Assembly (NCBI GenBank): GCA_030180135.1
Contig: CM058230.1
Span: 23,210,067 to 23,274,066 of the forward strand
Direction: 5' to 3'
Length of the DNA stretch: 64,000 bases
Origin: Orychophragmus violaceus
Lineage: Eukaryota; Streptophyta; Magnoliopsida; Brassicales; Brassicaceae
The translations under genes and the position numbers were made by a program. This document shows positions 1 through 8,350 of this stretch, piece after piece (positions within the stretch are counted from its first letter, which is position 1; each line of letters starts with the position of its first letter). The notes beneath the pieces are model-generated. The model had not been told where the DNA came from, searched no databases, and worked only from the letters and a program-made list of their open reading frames with translations.

Positions 1-80
1 CGTCCATCCACGATCTAAAATAATTAGACGACGACATTTTGATCTCGTAAGAAAGTTAGAGAGTGATGGAGAGAGAGAGC

Positions 81-117
<37 letters not shown>
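81..117. repeat. (GA)n microsatellite
   Basis: A run of GA dinucleotides with one interruption (CT at about 90-91) lies inside the CACTA element, upstream of its subterminal repeats. Confidence 0.9.
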
Positions 118-119
<2 letters not shown>

Positions 120-548
120 GTGTAGAGAATAAGGAAGAAATGCTTGGTATATAATGGAATATAACCGACGGAAAACCGAGGGGAAACCGACGGAACTAGC
201 CGTTAGCGTCGGTATTCCGTCGGAAAATTTGTCAGCCCAACAGTAGTAGATAACGGCTATGTCGGCCCAACGGCCATATTAATGATTTCCGACGGATTCC
301 CGACGGTAGAGGAAACCGAAAGAAAACCGACGGATAATCCATAAACCGTCCGTAATCCGTCGGAAATTTGGAAAACGGTCAAAAAAGAATTTACTCACTT
401 CTCTTACCGAGGTGCCGATTCGGTAATTGTCCCTTCGGTAATAAATCCATATTCCGACGGGTTTCCGACGATATTTCCGTCGGAAAATTTTGTATATATA
501 TCCACCGAAATCCTCTCTTTTTTTCCATCAACAAAAAAAAAAAAAAAT

Positions 549-1104
549 ATGAATTACATATTTCTTTCTGCTGAAGCCCGCACGACCATTCTGCAAATGA
601 TCGCGGAACCTGGTCGGGAGGCGTTGCCATATCTCGACCCATCTCGTCCACCGCATCAGGCCGTTTGGTTTGGATCCAATGCGGTCATTCCCTCTGTGAT
701 CAACGACATCATCCAGAATCGCTGGTCTGGAAGATACCTGACGTACTATAACGTCCTGACGACCCTGAAAATTTCATGGTTCATCAATTTTCTGGTAAGT
801 TATATATTTATGTTTTTAAGATTATATTTTAATTTGAAATTTTATGTAACCCAAGTAATTTTTCCCTTTTTAGGAATACTTTACATTCTCTCCCGATAAT
901 CTTTTCATTGTTTGGCGGGAGTTTCACCGGGCGGCAAGGAAAGTTTTCCAAACGAAGATGCGGCGGATGAAGCTCCGGTGGCAACGGGGTGAAGGAAGAC
1001 CGGCTTGGATTCCGGCGGGAGAGTGGAACATCATGGTGAATCAATGGAGGGAGACGAACGACGGGAATTGGTTCGGAAACCAATCACAAAATAATAACAA
1101 TTAA
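549..1104 (+). CDS. Transposase_24-like CACTA protein, two exons, N-terminally short
   Basis: Exon 1 is 549-794 and exon 2 is 874-1104, joined across a 79-bp AT-rich intron with a GTAAGT donor (795) and a TTTTTAG acceptor (ending 873). The frame stays open and gives 158 aa. The C-terminal half has the layout of plant Ptta/En/Spm Transposase_24 proteins: an aromatic-rich segment (SWFINFLEYFTFSPDN), a basic stretch (ARKVFQTKMRRMKLRWQR), then RPAWIPAGEWNIMVNQW and an Asn/Gln-rich tail where the family usually has NKxNR. The family is normally longer, so this copy probably lacks N-terminal and C-terminal parts or is a non-autonomous derivative. The family call rests on pattern memory, not on a search. 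The splice sites and open frame are seen directly. Confidence 0.6.
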
Positions 1105-1571
1105 AAAAATTATAATGTATTTTTTATTTAAAATAACAATGAATTTATGTTTTTTTTAATTCATAAATAAAATTTGTTTTTTTATAATTATATACTAATG
1201 ACAGAATATATAAATAATGATGAATTAGATAAACGAATAACTCAGCGTATCACATTGGTTTGGGAACTATGTTAAACTGTCCAAAGGTCTCGTGTTCGAA
1301 ACCGTCCTTCTACTGGTTTTTTATGAACCGACGGCTTACCGACGGATTATCGACAGACTACGCGTCCTGTCGGTAATCTGTCGAAATTTTTCCGACGGAT
1401 TGAGTTTCCGTCGGAATTTACCGACGCATATCCGACGACTCATAAACCGTCGATTCTCTGTCGGAAAGCTGTCGGAATTTCCGACGGGATATTTTCTATC
1501 GGAAAATCCGTCGGTTAAAGCCTTGTTTTCTTGTAGTGTTAATATCATTCATTCTCACAAATATTACATTG

Positions 1572-2185
1572 TAGGGATATCAATCGGATTGGTCTGGTCC
1601 GGTCCGGAAAATTTGGGCTTAGATTCTAAAATCTGACCTGGTCTTAATCAGGCTAAAGAACTTTTCAAGTTTTTCAAAATTCTTTTAATGCAAAACAAAT
1701 ACTAAAAACAAAGTATATTATCAAAATAAACATGTTAAATCACATTTAATATGTTTTTATTAAATCTAGTATAATTAAAAATAAAATCAGATAATTCAAA
1801 TAAAATTTAGATATTCTATATTATCAAATAAATATAAAATCAAATATTTCAATCTAGTTAGTCGAGTTTAGATAGAAGTTTCATTCCAAAATTTTTAAAT
1901 CTTTTTCACCAAAATGTTTATCACAGTCAAAAGTTACAAATAAAATAGAAATAAAAATTATTAAATAACTTTTATATTTAAATTTTTTTAATACTTTTAA
2001 TTCCATAAAATACTAGTTTGCGGACGTTACAGACTGGTCCAACCCCAATCAAACTAAACCCAAAAAAACCTATAAACTCAAATGGACGTAAACCAATCAA
2101 ACTTAAGTATTTAAGTTTAAACCGGTATTTTTTTAAAATTGGACAATACCGAGTTTTGGGCTTCTGACCCTAGTTGACACTCTTA
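1572..2185. mobile_element. Old hAT-like MITE, degenerate termini
   Basis: The left end TAGGGATATCAA and the reverse complement of the right end, TAAGAGTGTCAA, form an imperfect terminal inverted repeat. It resembles the TAGGGGTGTCAA type common in plant hAT MITEs. The flanks TTACATTG (1564-1571) and TTACGGTG (2186-2193) match at 6 of 8 bases, as expected for an aged 8-bp TSD. The interior is AT-rich with paired CCGGTCC/GGTCC-type motifs near both ends and has no coding potential. Confidence 0.5.
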
Positions 2186-2193
2186 TTACGGTG

Positions 2194-3289
2194 TATAGTG
2201 GTCCTAGAAGAGAAAGATTATGTATGCTTGGTTACCACACAAGTATCATTGTTCCTGTTTTTTTTTCAAATAAAGTGGATAACTCTTTGTAAGATGAGTA
2301 ACCTCATAAGTGTAGCTTTTGAAGGTTATGTCTTGGTTGTTTGTCTCTCATGTATACCTTTGTATAACATTATTACTAACCTTTGTTATTTGTTTTTCTA
2401 ATCTTATATGCACAAAAACTCATTTCTATCAAAAACGGTTCTTTCAATATTTAAGCGTTATTATAGCGTGATCTACCTATTACCTTCTTTTTTTGGGGGG
2501 TCAAAACTACCTATTACCTTATCCACTTTTCACCTTAACACAAGAGATGAAACACCTAATCAAGTACCTTTTGTCTTGATAAATCTCACTTTGGTTTTAA
2601 GAATACATGAAATAATCATCATAAAGTAAACACAATAAGATTTTATCTTAATATAACAAGTACTTCTGGCGAAGCTTATAGTTTAGAGCACATATTCTCG
2701 ATTATACAATTATAGTAATATTTTATCCTAGTGTTTGTAAAAACAATTCCTATCCACACTCACGGACCTTCTGACTTTTATTTTTTTGTTTCGGCGTAGC
2801 CTATTTGTCTTGAAAATCTCAGTATGGTTCATGAACTTTTGCATGCCAATATTATAAATATTCAGACATCTAAACAGTCCAAACATAATTTCGAAGTATA
2901 TTTTGTCTGACGGCCAATCACAAATATACACGGAATCTAATACTGCAAAAATGTCATAAATTTATCAAACATCACCCCATAGATTTCCCCAGGTTTTAAG
3001 GTGGCACAGACAGCATCTTCATTCATACGCCTGAAGAACATGTGCAAGTGCTTCCACTTGTTCCATTTTAATCCATTTTATTACGTCACTAATAAGTAAT
3101 AACCTTTGTGTGTGTTTTTTTTTTTAATCTTATAGCACACAAAAAATAACGCACGTCTGTTACGTATTGCAATAATCTCTTAGTTTTATGAAATGACAGT
3201 TAAAAAACGCCAAATTTGTTGTTTGCCAAACAAATAATAAAGCAATTTGACAAAAGAAAAAACAAAGTAATAATTTTTGAAAAAAAATA
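2194..3289. other. AT-rich intergenic DNA, including the WD40 gene's 3' side
   Basis: I see no gene, tRNA or clear transposon here. Two short stretches, about 2370-2415 and 3085-3145, resemble each other (TAACCTTTGT, then a T-rich tract, then AATCTTAT and CACAAAAA). They could be a diverged local duplication. The last part should contain the 3' UTR of the minus-strand gene that ends at 3290. Confidence 0.5.
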
Positions 3290-4558
3290 TCATAAAACGA
3301 GACCCGTGTAAATTGAATTATCCGGTTTGGTGACGGAGACCTTCCAACACTTAACCTCTCCGTCAAGACTTCCACTAACGATTGAAACGACACCGTCTAA
3401 CTCCGAATCTGTAACCGCTGCCAACGACTTAACTGGCTTCGTATGACCGGTAAGCACCTCCAAACAACTGTAATTACCATCGATTCCTCGCCGCCAAATC
3501 CTGACCGTCCGGTCGGCAGATCCACTAAGGAGCAAATTAGAGACGTTAAACAAGCTAAGTATTGCTTTGTCGTGTCCTCTCAAAGCACCACTCACCGCCA
3601 TGTAATTGGAGCTGTCCTCTCTCTCCCAAACCAATATTGACCGGTCACACGAACCGGAGAATAAGACTGATCCGTCGTCGTTCAATGCCAGAGCGTTAAC
3701 CGCCGATTTATGCTTTTCCAATGTCGCGACTAACTTGTGGCGTTTCGAATCCGCGGGTTTCGCCCAAACCCGAATACGCCTGTCCGCGGATCCTGTATAA
3801 ACGGTGCCGTTGGCAGATACGGCGACGGCGTTAACGGCGTCATCGTGAGCTTTGATTGATTCCTTACAACGAAGATCGGAAGCTCTCCATATCTTCAGTG
3901 TCTTGTCCCAAGAAACAGAGTAAATGAATCCGTTATTAACGGCGAGAGCAGTAACGGCGTCAGCGTGTTCGATCCAGAGACGTTTTTTGTGACGGCGTAC
4001 TTGAACGTAGTTTTTGGGGAGTGCGAAACGTCGCAAACGGTCGTTTAAAGTGGGAAGCGTCGTTAACTGCTTGTAACCGCTTTTTGCGGTCAGTTTCCAA
4101 ACTCCGATCTTTCCGTCCTGATGAGCAGTGAAGATTTTCTCACCGGAGAATCCGACAGATTTTACAGTTCCTGAGAAAGGATCTTGGCCGTTGAAAGTGT
4201 CGAGATGAGCACACATGGCGCGATCATAGATACTGACTTCGTATCCGGAGACTGCGAAGAGGTAACCACCGTTGACGGCGAGACAAGTAACGGGGAGACT
4301 ACGTTCGCGGAGTTTGAACGTGGAGGTGACGGAGTGAGAGACTGTGACGGCGGAAGTATCGGAGGGTATTTTCTGAAGAGAGGGAACGGAAGGGAGTGTC
4401 TGGAGAGAGAGACTGCTATGGAGGCTGCTAGAGCCGGTGGCTTCGCTGAGTGATGATGACGTGGCGCTATCGGCGGAATCCAAATGCTTCGGAGATTTTT
4501 GTATTCGTCTTCTCCGGGAAGAATCTTCCGAATCGAACAGCCATGAGATAACCCTCAT
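3290..4558 (-). CDS. JINGUBANG-like seven-bladed WD40 repeat protein
   Basis: Intronless gene for a 422-aa protein. Residues 1-70 are Ser/Thr-rich and begin MRVISWLFDS, an N-terminus I associate with the plant JINGUBANG/At1g49450-type WD40 group. Seven WD40 repeats follow at about 87-113, 131-155, 198-224, 237-265, 283-311, 329-355 and 371-405. They have GH or H starts and WD-type endings (KIW, RVW, LVW, RIW, KCW), enough for one closed beta-propeller. Such proteins act as soluble protein-interaction scaffolds. JINGUBANG itself is reported to act in pollen germination, but the role of this paralogue cannot be read from sequence. The frame is open up to 4798. I chose the Met at 4558 because it starts the conserved N-terminus and lies downstream of the TATA region; the upstream residues look like translated 5' UTR. 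No sign of decay. Confidence 0.93.
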   Translation of the reverse strand: MRVISWLFDSEDSSRRRRIQKSPKHLDSADSATSSSLSEATGSSSLHSSLSLQTLPSVPSLQKIPSDTSAVTVSHSVTSTFKLRERSLPVTCLAVNGGYLFAVSGYEVSIYDRAMCAHLDTFNGQDPFSGTVKSVGFSGEKIFTAHQDGKIGVWKLTAKSGYKQLTTLPTLNDRLRRFALPKNYVQVRRHKKRLWIEHADAVTALAVNNGFIYSVSWDKTLKIWRASDLRCKESIKAHDDAVNAVAVSANGTVYTGSADRRIRVWAKPADSKRHKLVATLEKHKSAVNALALNDDGSVLFSGSCDRSILVWEREDSSNYMAVSGALRGHDKAILSLFNVSNLLLSGSADRTVRIWRRGIDGNYSCLEVLTGHTKPVKSLAAVTDSELDGVVSIVSGSLDGEVKCWKVSVTKPDNSIYTGLVL

Positions 4559-4644
4559 GCTCTTTGAGTTTCTCTGTTCTCTTAAGCGTATAAAATCTCG
4601 TTTGGTGAGAGTAGTTAGCTTCGTGTATGTGAAGACGATGAAGA

Positions 4645-4665
4645 GATATATGTAAATATATATAG
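4645..4665 (-). promoter_or_regulatory. TATA region of the WD40 gene
   Basis: An AT-only block (TATATATATTTACATATAT on the minus strand) lies about 90-105 bp upstream of the chosen start codon. Transcription would begin about 30 bp downstream of it, leaving a 5' UTR of roughly 60-70 nt. It is the only plausible TATA element close to the start. Confidence 0.6.
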
Positions 4666-4689
4666 AAGCGCGTCGTGCAGAGAGATTTC

Positions 4690-4699
4690 GCCACGTGGC
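4690..4699. promoter_or_regulatory. Perfect palindromic G-box / ABRE-type site
   Basis: GCCACGTGGC is a 10-bp palindrome with the CACGTG core, about 25-35 bp upstream of the TATA region of the WD40 gene. Sites of this form bind bZIP (ABF/HY5-type) and bHLH (PIF-type) factors in plants. Position and symmetry make a functional site plausible. Which signal it answers to is not visible. Confidence 0.6.
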
Positions 4700-4795
4700 A
4701 GGTAAGTACAGAGCGGTGTTTCGAGTTTGGTCAGAAATTACTTTTCTTCTGGGTGTTAAACTAGAAAAGATTGTACATTTGTTGTACTTTAGAAA

Positions 4796-5039
4796 CAACG
4801 GAGGGTATGTGAACCAATCGTGGTCTAATGGTCAAGTGGCTAAAGCTTTACACCGGTAGGTACTGGGTTCGAATCCCCGAAGACGCATATTTACAAGATT
4901 AATGGAGTCAAGCTTATAAGGAAGTTTTCAGAAGCAGGTTGAGCCGTTGATCGTGTCCGTTGATGGATTCTCGTAGAACGGATATAGTATTATCTGTAAT
5001 CTGTATCAGCGTTAAAAAAAAAGAATCAACGGAGGGTAT
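4796..5039. repeat. 13-bp direct repeats (SINE target-site duplication)
   Basis: CAACGGAGGGTAT occurs at 4796-4808 and 5027-5039 with no mismatch and brackets the SINE exactly. Confidence 0.9.
4809..5026 (+). mobile_element. tRNA-derived SINE with 13-bp target-site duplication
   Basis: The head resembles a tRNA. An A-box-like segment (TGGTCTAATGG) lies at 4821-4831 and a perfect B-box (GGTTCGAATCC) at 4866-4876, the internal RNA polymerase III promoter typical of SINEs. The tail is A-rich (A run from about 5013). The element is flanked by identical 13-bp repeats CAACGGAGGGTAT at 4796-4808 and 5027-5039, the signature of LINE-mediated insertion. Length is about 218 bp. The perfect TSD indicates a fairly young insertion. 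It lies about 100 bp beyond the WD40 gene's G-box. It is not a real tRNA gene because no acceptor or anticodon stems can be folded. Confidence 0.85.
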
Positions 5040-5553
5040 TATGGTAAAGTCAAAAGCAAATAGTCAAATACCCAATAGTGTGATTGTAGGGGTAAAAAAC
5101 AAGAACTCAAAAGCAAGGAAAAAAAGAAGAAGAGGATATTTGAGTTTGCGTTACAGCATTGATGAGTGGAGCCGAAACTTAAATTCATACTCTTGAAATT
5201 AGTATTTAGATATTTCATTTTTAAAATACTTTTACATACCAAAAATATTTGAATTTATAGCACAAAAATCAATTCTTTTGTTGACGGAAAACTTCATATA
5301 AATTTATTATTATAATATATGAGTAGTAGAATAGTAAAGTGAGCTAATTTTTAAGTGGCAATAAGGTATCTGAGATCTTCCATCTAATAAGGTAGTAATT
5401 CAAAAATGATAGACGGCATTAGTGAAAGATGTAGACGCACTCTTTCTTATGTTGAATTATTGTGCTCAATAGTAGTAATAAATGGGTGTGAGTCATAAGT
5501 GGGAACTTGGAGGAAACACGAAAAATTGATTTAAGAGATTGGTCACCACGTTG
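5040..5553. other. AT-rich intergenic DNA
   Basis: No gene or element is recognised. It has short A-rich coding-like fragments only and no repeats shared with the rest of the window. Confidence 0.5.
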
Positions 5554-5561
5554 CTGGAAAG

Positions 5562-6202
5562 TAGGCCTGGGCATAAAAACCGGAACCGAAAAACCGAACC
5601 GGAACCGATCAAAAATATCGGTTCGGTTCCGGTTCCGGTTCCGGCCAAAATACCCATTGGGTATTGAAATTGTGGAACCGCGGGTACCGGTTCGGTTCCG
5701 GGTATTACCCGAGAACCGATAAGAGGAACCGATTACCCGAATATACATATACATAGTATATAATTTTTTAGCATATCATGTATTTTCTTAGTTTTCGGGT
5801 ATATTTTTATTTTATTGGGTAAAATTGTTTTTTACATTTCGGGTATTTTTTGTCATATCGGGTAAATGTTATATATTTCGGGTATTTTTATGACATATCG
5901 GGTAATTTTTTTTTAGATTTCGGGTATTTTTCTGATATATCGGGTAATTTTTCTGACATATCGGGTATTTTTTGATATATCGGGTATAAAATACCCGGAA
6001 CCGATAAGAACCGAATTTTTTCGGGTATTTTCCGGTTCTTCAACCTATGTACCCGAACCGACCCGGAACCGATGAGAACCGAACCGGAACCGAACCGAAA
6101 ATAAATAAATACCCATTGGATCCTAAACCTCTGTACCCGAAATACCCGGAACCGATCGGTTCCTACCCGGAACCGAACCGAATACCCAATATCCCAGGCC
6201 TA
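5562..6202. mobile_element. hAT MITE built of CCGGAACCGA and TCGGGTA repeats
   Basis: The termini TAGGCCTGGG (5562) and CCCAGGCCTA (6193-6202) are perfect inverted repeats. They are flanked by an exact 8-bp TSD, CTGGAAAG, at 5554-5561 and 6203-6210, diagnostic of the hAT superfamily. The 641-bp interior has no coding potential. Its outer parts are runs of GGAACCGA-type repeats, largely inverted relative to each other. Its centre (about 5810-5990) is a tandem array of roughly 25-35-bp units containing TCGGGTATTTTT or TCGGGTAATTTT. Transcripts could fold into a long hairpin. Confidence 0.88.
5810..5990. repeat. Tandem TCGGGTA-containing units inside the hAT MITE
   Basis: About seven imperfect units carry CGGGTATTTTT or CGGGTAATTTTT and are separated by ATAT or CATAT linkers. 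The units alternate between the two variants. Confidence 0.75.
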
Positions 6203-6210
6203 CTGGAAAG

Positions 6211-6602
6211 TACTATAAAGTTGCTAATTAAAGAGAGACACAATGAATGGGCCGGGTCAATGTCAAGACGTAACCAAATGAACAATAATTAAATTTTCTT
6301 ATAAAAAGAAAAGAAAAGACAAGTAGGAAAAGTCGGCCGTGGTCTGGATTGGACTGGGAAGCACCGATGAGCGGAAATTGCCAGCCAAGAATAGTGAAAG
6401 GTTAGTTGGAAGACTCGTGCAGTCTTACTCTAAGTTTCCAAGAACCTACGATATGATTTGTAATAAAGAGAAATGTCAGCTATTTTAAGCCAACTAACTA
6501 TCGTTTGCCGTATGGTGACTATCATTCATAACATACTAACAAAAACAAAGCGTTCTCTCTCTATTCAGATATTGTAGGGATTAATGGGTCATGAGGCCTT
6601 AA
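6211..6602. other. Intergenic DNA left of the gypsy element
   Basis: No gene or repeat recognised. Homology to the gypsy 5' leader and gag begins abruptly at about 6603, so the truncation breakpoint of the second gypsy copy lies here. No TSD partner of the element's other flank (CCCTA at 14481) is present. Confidence 0.5.
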
Positions 6603-7421
6603 GCTCCAAACGGTCCATTCGGGCTCCAATCGTCTGGATAGCAGCTAGGATCTGAGTGAGGTCAGTTGGAGCGTCTTGCTGGTTTTGTTCGTCCGCCATT
6701 ACTCTCTGCGCACTTAAACAAACAGATCAAACACACCAAAGAAGAGAAACGAGCAGAACAAAAAGGAAACGAACAAATGCAAACCAATCGGAAAGAGAAC
6801 AAAGCAATGAAAAATCTTTTTTTTTTTTTGACTAATGAACTGAAAGTAAACACGAAAACAAAACAAGAAAGAAAAGCTCACTTAAATCAGATTAGTAACC
6901 AAGCAAACATACCGCACTACTCAAAACACAATCAAGACGAGCAAAGAACAAAAACATCAGGTTTTCTCTTTTAAAATCCTATCAACCGAATTTTTTTTTT
7001 TTTTTAAACTAAAGACTATAAAAGGAAAGAGCTAAACCAGGATTTAATGAAAGAGATTAACCCAAATTAAACCAAGTTCAGATCAGATTAAACCGCAAAA
7101 AATCAAAGAACCCTAGCTCTCTCTCTAAACTCACGGCCGCAAATGATCTCCAACCTAGCACTCGACTTTCTAATCAGATTCCTTTGAGTTCTCAGCTAAA
7201 TTCAATCACAACAGGAGCAATGAAACAAGAAAGCAGCAAGGAAGCAAGCAAGAGGTTCTAGTTCTAAAAGAAACTACTCGGCAGAGAAGTAAAAGAGAGC
7301 TAACAACTAGATTTTCTTTTTGAATTTTCGGTTGAGAGAAGAACAAAGCAAAACACAACTGAAACTAACAAAGGAGAAGGAATAACCAGACTGGTCAGGA
7401 GCCTTTAGCTCTGATACCAGA
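6603..7421 (-). mobile_element. Truncated second gypsy copy: leader and first gag codons
   Basis: This segment matches 12731-13550 almost throughout. It includes the tRNA primer site (7408-7419), the AT-rich leader and the gag start codon (6697-6699), with about 32 gag codons (MADEQNQQDAPTDLTQILAA and onward). Homology stops at about 6603. It follows the left LTR in the correct order, so that LTR serves both as 3' LTR of the full copy and 5' LTR of this stub. That points to unequal recombination between tandem copies followed by deletion. Confidence 0.8.
7408..7419 (-). other. Primer-binding site of the truncated gypsy copy
   Basis: On the minus strand it reads TGGTATCAGAGC, complementary to the 3' end of plant initiator tRNA-Met, 2 nt after the LTR end. 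Confidence 0.8.
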
Positions 7422-8350
7422 TGATGTGATATGGTGTGGATGGTAGAGAGAGAGATGGACCGAGAATGGTTGCTGGCCGGCCGAGAGTGGACAGCTAGCG
7501 CGGGTGGTAATCGAATGGGACGAGAAGCTGGTCGATGGCACTCTCTTCTCGTCAAGGAATGATTGAGCGATGGTTTGTGAGCTACTGAATCTGTGGAACA
7601 CTTAGGATGATCATGCAGCAATCAAAAGCCAAGAAATCTACTCTTCAAAGGGGCAGCCGCGCAGAGAAGGAGATAGATCGAGAAACCTTAGGGTTTTTCC
7701 TGGTTTAAACTTGCTTAATGTTTCATAAAACCAAAATAATGTTTAAGTAATACAACTAGAAACAAATGGGCCAAAAGAAACATAGGCCATCAAAAATTAC
7801 TAAAATAATAAGAGAAATAAGACTTAAAAATGAAAAAGGAAAGTCTTGGTCGAAAATAGATAAGAGGCCGGTCTGTCTCTCTAATGAATGGGCCTCGGAT
7901 CACCTCGTTAAAAACCTTGTGAAGAAAACCCATTTGGGATAAAACTTCACAAGGGAAAAAGAGTATGATCTTTATCCCAGAGGCAGACCGGTCAAAGAAT
8001 CATTTGGCTCGATGCAGAAGATCATGGTCGGTCCGTGCATCCGGAGTATGGGCCAGGGCGTGGTCTGCTCAAATGGGTCGTCAGCTTCGGTATGGATCAT
8101 CCTCCGGGCCAACTGGTTCAGGACAGGTTGTCCTTGGTCGAGATGGCCTAGATGGGTCGTGATGTCTTCTAGGCTTGTCCTCGAGATCAACTGCTCCATG
8201 GCATTGTTGAATTCGGCCTGTATCTGTCGCTGTCCCGAACGCGTCCTTGGTACATCTCGCATGGTTGGGAACAAGTCGGTCAGCTTCTTGGTAGAGCCTG
8301 GTCCGTCTTGTTCGTCCAACTCAGTGTCGGCCAAGCTGATGTCCTCATCA
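7422..8350 (-). repeat. Gypsy LTR (3' LTR of the full copy)
   Basis: 929 bp with TGATG...CATCA ends, bounded on the right by the polypurine tract at about 8351-8363. On the minus strand it contains the last ~126 codons of Pol (stop at 7972). Confidence 0.85.

Larger units (their letters stand above)
1..1538 (-). mobile_element. CACTA (En/Spm) DNA transposon, partial, one terminus visible
   Basis: The right boundary is the sequence GTTTTCTTGTAGTG at 1525-1538. Reversed, it reads CACTACAAGAAAAC, the canonical plant CACTA terminus. Dense subterminal repeats built on CCGACGGA/TCCGTCGG lie at about 165-490 and 1325-1520, as expected for TNPA-type binding repeats of this superfamily. No second CACTA end is visible in 1-165, so the other terminus is probably outside the window. 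A possible 3-bp TSD would be TTA at 1539-1541. A short transposase-like gene lies between the repeat blocks. Strand is arbitrary; I oriented it from the visible CACTA end. Confidence 0.8.

Noticed and set aside
4184..4655. Plus-strand open frames opposite the WD40 gene
   Set aside because: Antisense to a conserved coding region.
4809..4880. tRNA gene
   Set aside because: A- and B-box-like motifs exist, but no acceptor or anticodon stems can be formed and the unit has an A-rich tail and a TSD, so it is a SINE.
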